64,000 bases of DNA. Origin: Paenibacillus sp. FSL R5-0623. Its GTDB lineage: Bacteria > Bacillota > Bacilli > Paenibacillales > Paenibacillaceae. Location: NCBI RefSeq assembly GCF_037974265.1, contig NZ_CP150233.1, forward strand, positions 5,642,001-5,706,000, in the 5' to 3' direction. A program made the translations under genes and the position numbers. The notes below the pieces were generated by a model. It made no database searches. It was not told the origin of the DNA and saw only the letters and a program-made list of their open reading frames with translations. Of this stretch, positions 28,432 through 37,000 are shown piece after piece. Within the stretch, counting starts at the first letter, position 1, and every line of letters starts with the position of its first letter.

Positions 28432-31400
28432 CTAATGCGGTACCTGCGCACTGAAATCATCGCGGCTAGAGCGATCGGCATGGTAAAAGACCACGTCTCC
28501 GTCCCGCAACGTCAAGCTGTTTCCGTAGCTATCCTCTACCTTACGCTGGAATCCTTCCAACAACCATTGATTCATCAGCGGAGCATGGATATATTGCAGA
28601 TGAGGCGCCGCCAGATTTCCCTCTCGAATGGACTCGAAGTTAAAGTTCACCACGATATACCCATCCTTCAAGAAGATTGGTGATTTAGCATCCAATCCGC
28701 CATGCGTACGTCCATACTCAGCCAAGTTTGTTCCCGCTTGCACCACATAGGGCTCCGCGGGCAGACTGTATTCCCCGTACCATTGTTGAATGGCTGCATT
28801 CGCACGGAGGACATCGGCACTGGCGGTGGTGGGAATATTCGTTTTTGGACCAATAAATGTCCGCAACTGTTCTGGCATCAAGAGTAGACTATACCCACCT
28901 ACGGGTGTTTTCATTTTCGTAAATTTGTCTCGATAGTACTCTTGGTACGCTCGTTCACTCATCATCCCCGGATGGATTTCACCATATCGGTTGTATTTGT
29001 ACGTCGCTGTATCTCGCAGTTGTTCGGACGGAACTTGACGTAGCCGATCATTCAAAATCACGAACCGCTTCACTTGGTCTTCTGTCGAACCGATGCGAAT
29101 AAAGTTCCGTTGGTTGGTGGAGTAGTACAGATCCACGGGCACACGTGTACTGCCATCCTTACCCACAAAATCAAAGGTTGGCGTAAGACGTATGCCGTCT
29201 CGTGGGCCGAACATGTTGCCTTTCGTTTTAAAATCAAACTTGAAGTGGTAACCCGTTTTCACGGCCACATTCTGGTAGCCTTGCAGTGGGTGACTGCCCG
29301 GGCGAATCGGGACGGTAAACTGGGGTTTGTTCCCCTGCTTGTCCCCATCGATATCCTGCGTGCCTGTCCAGTAGGTAATCCACGTTGGGGCAATGCTGCC
29401 CTTGAAGCGCCGGAAAACAAGTTCCCAGTTGTAGTCCGCAATATCCGTGATTTCAAAGTCATACAATCGGCCAATAACCTCGACGGATACTTCATCGGAT
29501 GCAACGTGGTAGTACAGATCGGTATTCGCATCTGGCTGAGCATCGACTTCTGACTGCATAGGGTACTCGGACGGTGCATTTTCCGCAATGTTGCGAAACT
29601 CGACCTGGTAATCTCCCTCATCCACCCAGACGGGTAAATAAAAGGTCGTATCCAGCACAGGAACCTCAATGTCAATCCACGTATTTCGTGGATAGAACTC
29701 TGTCCGGTCGGCACTATACACATCAAACGGGAAACGCACCTGTTTGATCCGATAATACTTCGCATAGTCCCGATCTCCGTATCCCGGATACGAGCCTGCA
29801 TCCAGATGCTGGCCGCTCGTCGGGATGCGAACGGTAAACGGTCGCTCCAAAATGAGCGCAGATCGATTCATGTTCGGCACGGTTTTCTGGTTATGCGGCT
29901 GGTCATCCGATACGAGCGAGTAGTTCACGACTGGGGTATGGACGGTGACGGTATTGATCGGATCGATTGGAAAGGTTTTTCCCCCACTACCTCCCAAAGT
30001 CATGGGATAGAGGGCATACTGAATTTCCCCTGTGGAGTCCGTATCCGCTTTATTCAAGAGTGTCCGGGGAATCAACAACCGATCTTCATAGAGCACCTGC
30101 TCCCCGGTATTTTTATACGAGCCAATCTTCGTGGGTGCCGGGATTTGCGTCGGGTTCGGTCCGTTCTCAACGACAGTGCTACCATCCATGACGTTGGTCG
30201 TCGAACCCTCCCACGTGAAGTCCAGCGCGTCATTTTTCACATCGGGTGGCCCCGTTTGACCTTCCGCCATGCCTTTAAGCAGTTCAGTATCATCCGGTAC
30301 TTCTAGTGGTTCATATCCATCGCTTGCCAGCACTTCAGGTACATAGCTGATTTCTCCTGTTTCCTGCGGCATGACATGAATTTCCACGTCTTCGTCATGC
30401 TCCATCTCCAGGTCAGGCGGTGTGTACCCCTGAGGCCAGAGTATAATTCGACTTCCATCCGGGAGAGCATAATTCTCCATCTTGGCCTGCTCAATCGAAT
30501 ACAGTTCCACGTTATTGATTTTCCAATAGCTATAGTTTCGGTCAAAGCTGAACCTGTACGTGACGTCGACCGTATCCGAATCCTCTTTATCCGGTTGCGG
30601 GATGGATGTACCATTCGGCCCAGGCAGGTTAGGCTGTTTCACCTTCCAGGTTCGAACATACGTCAGTTCTGCTTCACAATCGTATGTAATCGTGCCTTGC
30701 TGTTTGCCAAAGGTATGCTGAAACAGATAGTTCATCGCCCACGTATTGGCATACAGATGCTCCGAGGTCGGTATCCCCCGCGTCGCATCAAAATGAATGC
30801 CGTTGGTTGGGTCATCCGCCAGAATATGCCCTTGAGCCCCCGGGTCCATAAAAGCAGTTTGTGGTGAGGCTACTTCATTCGGTGGATTTATCGTAGGTTT
30901 GCAACCTGCTACGCCACCAGGTTCATGCGGGATCGGGCCGTCCCCAACGGTAACATTTAAGTATGCTATGAGATCATATTCGTACGGAGTGCCGCTTTTC
31001 CAGCGTACGGATATTTTTGCAGTACCCGGGCTTACACCTTTGATCTTTCCGCTTGGGTTAACAGATACGACACTTTCATTATCTGATTTCCAAACCACAC
31101 CCGGACGGGTCGAAATATCTACCCAATCGCCGAACTGCTTTGCTCCATGAGCCATCGTAGCCACTTCACCTTTGAGATTGGCTTCCTCATCTTTCTTTAA
31201 ACGCTGCGTACCTGTAAGCCGAATTTTTTTCTGCTCTGTCCACTTGCTTCGCCATGTTATGTTTAAAGGTGTTAGATATAACGTGCTGTACTTGGTTTTG
31301 CCACTGGGGTTTTTGCCGTATTCTTTTGTGTATTCTTTTACGTAGTACTTTGAATCTATCTTTCCTGTTTCGGATGTTAAAGTTACTATTGTTTTGGTAG

Positions 31401-31950
31401 GATCCAGTTCGAGTTTGGTAATAAGAGAGTTTTTCCCTTGATATGCCGTTGTCTCGACTTTTGCGATATGTGGGCTCGGAATGAGAACATCAGAAGACAC
31501 TTGCCTTTTAGTCTGATCCATGTACGTATCCGGTATATATGCTGGATTGTTGGCCATCTGTATTCGATCTCGAACAGATGTTTTCACAGGTGCATACTTG
31601 TCTCCGTCCTCAACATTGCTTGCTGGAATATTTCCATATGACGTTTCTGCAATCCACTTGAGACTATCAATTTGGTACCAGTACACCCCAGGGTTAGCCT
31701 GCTTGACCCCTTCAAACACCCTCACTACTTTTTGATAACCCGTTGGTCCCTCCGGTAGAGCCTGTACCGGGTTAGGAAACTCTTCTAATTCTTTCTGATC
31801 CTCAGGATCAGGACTGACAACAATCCTTTTTAAATCCTGGGCTTCGTTATCATTTGCTGCTATTGAAATACTATCCGTTGTAATGAGTATTAAAATAATA
31901 AAGAAAAAACACGACACTCCTTGTTTGATTCCTCTACATACATAGCTCAT
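28432..31950 (-). CDS. Large secreted surface protein with bacterial Ig-like domain (copy 3)
   Basis: 1172 residues. N-terminal hydrophobic signal (CFFFIILILITTDSISIAA), N-terminal domain, Ig-like BIG2 domain at about residues 230-335 (WKSDNESVVSVNPSGKIKG), the GIPTSEHLYANTW segment, and the shared C-terminal block from about residue 665. The ATG at 31950 overlaps the SLH stop by four bases (ATGA) but has only a weak ribosome site; coupling to the SLH gene would compensate. Nucleotide sequence 29259-29965 differs from copy 2 mostly at silent positions although the protein is nearly unchanged, which points to purifying selection on this block. Confidence 0.85.
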   Translation of the reverse strand: MSYVCRGIKQGVSCFFFIILILITTDSISIAANDNEAQDLKRIVVSPDPEDQKELEEFPNPVQALPEGPTGYQKVVRVFEGVKQANPGVYWYQIDSLKWIAETSYGNIPASNVEDGDKYAPVKTSVRDRIQMANNPAYIPDTYMDQTKRQVSSDVLIPSPHIAKVETTAYQGKNSLITKLELDPTKTIVTLTSETGKIDSKYYVKEYTKEYGKNPSGKTKYSTLYLTPLNITWRSKWTEQKKIRLTGTQRLKKDEEANLKGEVATMAHGAKQFGDWVDISTRPGVVWKSDNESVVSVNPSGKIKGVSPGTAKISVRWKSGTPYEYDLIAYLNVTVGDGPIPHEPGGVAGCKPTINPPNEVASPQTAFMDPGAQGHILADDPTNGIHFDATRGIPTSEHLYANTWAMNYLFQHTFGKQQGTITYDCEAELTYVRTWKVKQPNLPGPNGTSIPQPDKEDSDTVDVTYRFSFDRNYSYWKINNVELYSIEQAKMENYALPDGSRIILWPQGYTPPDLEMEHDEDVEIHVMPQETGEISYVPEVLASDGYEPLEVPDDTELLKGMAEGQTGPPDVKNDALDFTWEGSTTNVMDGSTVVENGPNPTQIPAPTKIGSYKNTGEQVLYEDRLLIPRTLLNKADTDSTGEIQYALYPMTLGGSGGKTFPIDPINTVTVHTPVVNYSLVSDDQPHNQKTVPNMNRSALILERPFTVRIPTSGQHLDAGSYPGYGDRDYAKYYRIKQVRFPFDVYSADRTEFYPRNTWIDIEVPVLDTTFYLPVWVDEGDYQVEFRNIAENAPSEYPMQSEVDAQPDANTDLYYHVASDEVSVEVIGRLYDFEITDIADYNWELVFRRFKGSIAPTWITYWTGTQDIDGDKQGNKPQFTVPIRPGSHPLQGYQNVAVKTGYHFKFDFKTKGNMFGPRDGIRLTPTFDFVGKDGSTRVPVDLYYSTNQRNFIRIGSTEDQVKRFVILNDRLRQVPSEQLRDTATYKYNRYGEIHPGMMSERAYQEYYRDKFTKMKTPVGGYSLLLMPEQLRTFIGPKTNIPTTASADVLRANAAIQQWYGEYSLPAEPYVVQAGTNLAEYGRTHGGLDAKSPIFLKDGYIVVNFNFESIREGNLAAPHLQYIHAPLMNQWLLEGFQRKVEDSYGNSLTLRDGDVVFYHADRSSRDDFSAQVPH

Positions 31951-33194
31951 GGAATTCTAAAAAACGTGCTTGTATCTTTATCAACTACAAACGCTTCCAC
32001 GGACTGGTTAGACGTGCCTGCTGACCTTCTCAAGAGAAAATTCATCCAAAAGGTACGAGGCACACCTTGTTTAAAGAACCCAGAATCCACATACTCCTCC
32101 ACTGGCAAGTTGCTAATCCCATATGTTTTGGTAGTCCCGCTGTTGAAATTACTTACAGTTGTAAAGATATCTCCTACAGCTTGAACAAACGCTAAATTCC
32201 TTAAGTTATTCCCATTCGGAGTTACCGTGACTTCCATAAACGCCTCAAAGTATGGATCGCGGATAGGATTTGAATAATTTCTATCAATAAACATTTTCCC
32301 ATATAAATTTTGAACCTTCGTCTCGGAATACGCATCTGCCACAATCATACGATGGGCCGTTATCGTTCCTAAATTATTTCGTAGCTTCACTTTTTTTCCA
32401 ATCACATGATCAAAACTCGTATCGGTTCCATCCTCTCTCATGGAGTATCTATATAATGTAGCAGAAGTTAAATTTGTACCTGTCAGACCTACTTCCCGCA
32501 TTTCATTTAAATCTCTGTACGAATCTGCCTTACTTTCTTGCACCTGTTGGTAACGAGACAAAATCACAGCAGCCTCTGCTCGTGTCGTCGTTTTCCCTGG
32601 ACCAAATGTTCCATCAGGGTAGCCAGCCATTAAACCAGTCCCTAATGCAACCGAGACATACGGATAGGCCGCCTTCTTTAAACCACCTTTGTAGAACTCA
32701 GCTACAGGCACTAACGTGTTCTCTGTATCTGTATCTTTTAACGCTTGCTTGAAGTCTTCGTTTTGTGCGGCAAGACCTGAACTGAGCCACTTGGCCATTT
32801 CTTCCCGTGTCAATGCCGTGCTAGGTTTAAATCCGTTCGGATAATCCGAAGCTTTCAAAAAGCCGAGCGATACCGCACGGTTTACTTCTGCTTCACTCCA
32901 ATGACCTGTCAAATCCCGAAATGCATTCGCTTGCTCCGACTCAGGAGTTCCTTTGGATACACGGGACAACAATGCCGCAAATTCCGCACGTGTTACCGTT
33001 GCTCCAGGCTTAAACGTCCCATCACTGTAGCCTTTAAAATAACCCTTGGACACAGCAGCATCGATGGAAGCTTTCGCCCAATGGCTGGCAGGCACGTCTT
33101 TAAATGAGGGAACTGCTGCATTTGCACTTCCGGTAAAAGAAAACATTCCAAGGACCAGCGCACCGCTTAGTAATAATTGTGTTACTTTTTTCAA
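31947..33194 (-). CDS. SLH-domain surface protein (copy 3)
   Basis: About 415 residues: signal peptide ending GSANA, then three SLH domains (SHWAKASIDAAVSKGYFKGY, GHWSEAEVNRAVSLGFLK, GTFGPGKTTTRAEAAVILSR). TTG 33194 is preferred over GTG 33203 for the same ribosome-site reason as in the other copies (GGGAG ten bases upstream of the TTG). The C-terminal domain resembles copy 2 (DSYRDLNEMREVGLTGTNL) with a different last 60 residues. It overlaps the next gene by four bases. Wall-anchored through secondary polymer (family knowledge). Confidence 0.9.
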   Translation of the reverse strand: MKKVTQLLLSGALVLGMFSFTGSANAAVPSFKDVPASHWAKASIDAAVSKGYFKGYSDGTFKPGATVTRAEFAALLSRVSKGTPESEQANAFRDLTGHWSEAEVNRAVSLGFLKASDYPNGFKPSTALTREEMAKWLSSGLAAQNEDFKQALKDTDTENTLVPVAEFYKGGLKKAAYPYVSVALGTGLMAGYPDGTFGPGKTTTRAEAAVILSRYQQVQESKADSYRDLNEMREVGLTGTNLTSATLYRYSMREDGTDTSFDHVIGKKVKLRNNLGTITAHRMIVADAYSETKVQNLYGKMFIDRNYSNPIRDPYFEAFMEVTVTPNGNNLRNLAFVQAVGDIFTTVSNFNSGTTKTYGISNLPVEEYVDSGFFKQGVPRTFWMNFLLRRSAGTSNQSVEAFVVDKDTSTFFRIP

Positions 33195-33398
33195 ATCTTT
33201 CACACTCCCATGTTGTTATTCTCTTCGTAAAATTCTGGGTATACCTATGTATCTCTTGAACCGTTCTTGCATGCTAAGAATTCTTAAAATATCACCTTCA
33301 ATACTATGTAGTTTTCATCTTGCTTCATACTTTTTCAAGAATAAAAACTAGGTCTTCACTCATCCTAAAAGCCAATCAAAAATGCCATTTATAAGAAT

Positions 33399-33433
33399 AT
33401 TTTACCACTATAAGCTTGTGAAATATAGGTATT
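33399..33433 (-). promoter_or_regulatory. Conserved promoter-like element upstream of SLH copy 3
   Basis: TACCTAT and TGGTAAAAT with the same 17-base spacing as in copies 1 and 2, although spacer and surroundings have diverged, which makes chance similarity less likely. The predicted leader is about 190 bases. Confidence 0.5.
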
Positions 33434-33470
33434 TAGGATTGATTTTAACAATCAGTTTAAGCGAGAGTAT

Positions 33471-33660
33471 AACAAAACAGGTCAATCATGGTTGTATTTG
33501 ACCATAATCAACCTGTTTGATGTAACGGAATAGCGTTATTTAGATTATACAACTAAAGCACTTGATGTGCGTACAACCGCTTTGAGGGAATCTTTGTACG
33601 GGTACTACATGGGTTAACTGTGTTATTTACTGAATGATGGGTTCAATCGGCACGGAGTAG
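33471..33660 (-). repeat. Intergenic element shared with 20551-20745 (copy B)
   Basis: Second copy of the 190-base element, directly after the Imm22-like gene (stop at 33665). On the minus strand it ends in a stem (33477-33516, AACAGGTTGATTATGGT with ACCATGATTGACCTGT) followed by TTTTGTT, a terminator. No gene is seen in 33195-33664. Confidence 0.65.
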
Positions 33661-33664
33661 CCCA

Positions 33665-34051
33665 CTATCCATATTTTACCACACCTAAGAACCTGAAGTA
33701 ATTCGATTGAGTGGTTGCTTCGACAATTTCCCCAGTGTATTCAAAATTATACAATAAAACTATTGCATTAAAATCATTCGTCAAACCTTCTTGCACTAGG
33801 GCAGTAAATCTTGGTGCAATTTCATCATCATAAGAGAACCCTTCAAGTAATTGATTCAAGTCATCACTTGCTTCTTCATAATACTCTGCTTCTCTTACAG
33901 CATCATCATATCTACGAATGTTAAAGTGCTTTGCAAATATGGATGGAACAAAATCACCTTCATCTGAATAAGAAACAGCAAGTAATCTATCCAACTCCTC
34001 AGAAGATTGAACATTACCTAGCCACAAAGATACGAAACCTTCCTTTTCCAT
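33665..34051 (-). CDS. Immunity protein, Imm22-like
   Basis: 128 residues from ATG 34051 with GAGGAGG six bases upstream; the toxin stop is 12 bases before. The N-terminus FVSLWLGNVQSSEELDRLL, then an acidic stretch and FAKHFNIRRYDDA fits the Imm22 family of polymorphic-toxin immunity proteins as I remember it. Small, very acidic, soluble. Its place after an HNH-like nuclease tip fits. Followed by the shared intergenic element and terminator. Confidence 0.85.
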   Translation of the reverse strand: MEKEGFVSLWLGNVQSSEELDRLLAVSYSDEGDFVPSIFAKHFNIRRYDDAVREAEYYEEASDDLNQLLEGFSYDDEIAPRFTALVQEGLTNDFNAIVLLYNFEYTGEIVEATTQSNYFRFLGVVKYG

Positions 34052-34063
34052 GTTAATCCTCCT

Positions 34064-37000
34064 CTAAGGTTTTAATCCATTAGGCAAAGCATCTACGCCA
34101 CCGTCAAATCTATAATTTGCCCAGTTTTGTAATCTTCTTTTAAACATGCCATAATCAGTAGAAGAATCAATAATTTCCAACAATTCATTATGTGCTTTTG
34201 TTGAGCCCTTACCACCATGTTTACCTTTAGGATTTACAAACTTGGTCTCGCTAATAAGTGTTCGCATTTCAGCAATCTGCTCACTCGTGACTCCCCATCT
34301 TTTAAAGACATCTGCTCTTGATACCATATGCCACTCATGTAACCCTCCAGGATGTCTAAGTCGGTCTTTAATAGTTTCTCTTAGTTTAGGATCTGCCCAC
34401 ACTTTATCAAATTCATCGGGAGTTAAGGAATTGAACCACTTATTAAACTCACCATTTCTAACTGACGGAACAGAATCAAGGATATTCCCCGTCCCCCCAG
34501 TCTCACACTTCATCAACCCCAACGGGTCAATGTAACTTACCGGATTCCCGTTGACATACGCATAGCGGTTAAACGTCTGTCCGTCCTGAATTTCACCGCG
34601 GATCACGTCCCGGTTCAGGAAACGCTTCAGTTTGGGATCATAATACCGCGCTCGCATGTAATACAATCCGTTCGCATCGGTCATGACCCCGTCTCGCCCA
34701 TTGTACGCAAACGGCTGCGAGGTGACGCCTTCATGCTGCTCCAGTTCGCCGTACAGTCCGTACGTATAGCGATCCGTCACCCGGTTCTGCTCATCTGTCA
34801 GGAGAGTTGTACTGCCGCGCAGATCGTAGTGGTAGCTCAGATACGTGCCATCTGCATCTTCGCGTCCGATGAGCCCCAGCCCGTACACATAACGGGCTTT
34901 GACGTTGCCCTCGCCATCCAGCTCCATCAGCACCCGGCTCAGTTCAGGCGCATCGTCCATGACGTAGCGAGTCACTTGGCCTCGCTGCGCGAGTTCAATC
35001 CGGTCGCCTTGCGGGTTGTACCGATATTTCAGCTTGCCAGCCTTCACCAGTCGGTTACGGGCATCGTATTCGTACGCGGAAGCGGTGCTGCCATCCGTGG
35101 CATACAGCAGGTTACCATTGGCATCCATCTCTACGGGATAATCCCCTATACGCTGTAGGCGATTGTCCCAGGTGTAGTGTAGCTGCTGTTGTGTCAGCAA
35201 ACTGCCCGGGTTTTCCGTTGGGGATGTCCCGACCTGTTCACTCGTCAGGTTCCCCGATGGATCATACATGTAGTGTACAACACGTCCTGGCTCGGCGCCA
35301 CTGCGCAGACGTTTCAAGGTATCATACGTATACTGTTTGTTTTCTTCCTTCAGCAGCAAGCCGCTTGGGCTGTATTTGTACTTGAATTGCTGTAAACGAA
35401 TGCCTTGTCCACTCGTATCCGTCAGGCGAGTCAGTTGGCCAGCGGCATCGTATTCCCGCTGCTCCTGGCTGCCGTTCGGGCGCCGAGTCTCGATGAGCTT
35501 CCCGCTTGCATCATAGCGGTACCGGGTCAGGCGACCGTTCCAGTCCTTCACTTCAGCCAGTTCACCCGTGGCTTGGTAACGATACTGCACCACTTTGCCA
35601 TCCGGATAGGTCAGTGCCGTCATCCGGCCCGCGGCATCATACGCATATTGCAGGAGATGCCCAAACCCATCGGTTCGGGTAAGCACTCGGCCTGCCGCAT
35701 CGTAGGTTCGTTCCTCATGCTGCTCGGCTTCCAGCACACGCGCCACCTGTCCATCCGGCGTGTAGGTCAGCACGATTTCCCCGGCTTCATCCGTGGCACG
35801 GATCAGGCGGCCCGCGGCATCATACGTATATCGGGTTTCTTGTCCTTTGGCATCCAGCTTGGCACTTAGCCAGCCGCGGTCATCATACGTATACGCCGTC
35901 CGTGCGCCTGCCACATTCGTTTCCTGTAGCAAGCGACCGCTGCGGTCATACGTTAGACGGGTCTCGTTTCCACTGGCATCGGTGTAGCTCGTATTCCGAT
36001 CTTCCCCATCCCATGTCTGGCGATAGGTCACTTCATCTGACCCTTCGCCTTGAATGACTTCGGTCAGACGGTGCGCGGCATCGTAGCGATAATGGCGGGT
36101 ATGACCATCCGCGTCAGTATCTTCGACGCGTTGATGGAGGGCATTGAACCGCAGCCGCGTCATGTGTCCAAGTCCATCCTGCCATGCCACGGGACGACCA
36201 GCCGCATCATAGGTCAGTTGCTGGACCGTCCGGCCTTCGCCATCGATGACGGACACCAGGCGACCTGCGCCATCATAGTGATACTGCGTGATGTGTCCTA
36301 GCGCATCGGTCACGGTCTGCAATCGACCTGCGGCATCATAGGAGAGCTGCGTGGTTTCGCCCAGTGCATTCGTCTCGGCAATCAGCCTGTTTTCGGCATC
36401 ATACGTATATTGCCGAGTGTGACCGAGCGCATCGGTGATAGTCGCCACTTCCCCGTTCGGCGTATACGTATACTGCATGGAGGCCCCGGACGGACGCGTC
36501 TCGCGAATGCGCTGCCCACCAGCATCATACACGGTCTGCCACGTGAGGCCCAGCGGATCAGTGATGGATGTCAGGCGATCTGCACCATCGTAGCTCCGGC
36601 GACTCACACTTCCCGCGGCATCCGTCAGTTCGACCAGTCGGCCGGCTTCATCCCAGCCAATCTGTAAACGTCGACCTTCCGGATCGAGCGTATGCTCCAG
36701 CTCGCCTGTCTCGCTGTAAACATAGGTCCAGTTGGCACCCGTAAAGTCCAGATACGTGGCGGTTTGCCCGGTTTCGGTGTAAGTCCACTTGGCTGTACTG
36801 CCATCGGGACGGGTCACTTCGGTCAGTCGTTGTTGTTCATCGTACTGGTAGCTGGTTACACCACCTTCGGCATCCGTTTCACGCGCGACTTGGTGGTGCA
36901 TGGTATAGCTATATTCCGTTTCCTGATCCAAGGGATCGATTTCACGAATCAGATGTCCCTCTTCATCGTAGACATACGTTGTTGTTTCGCCCAGTGGGTT

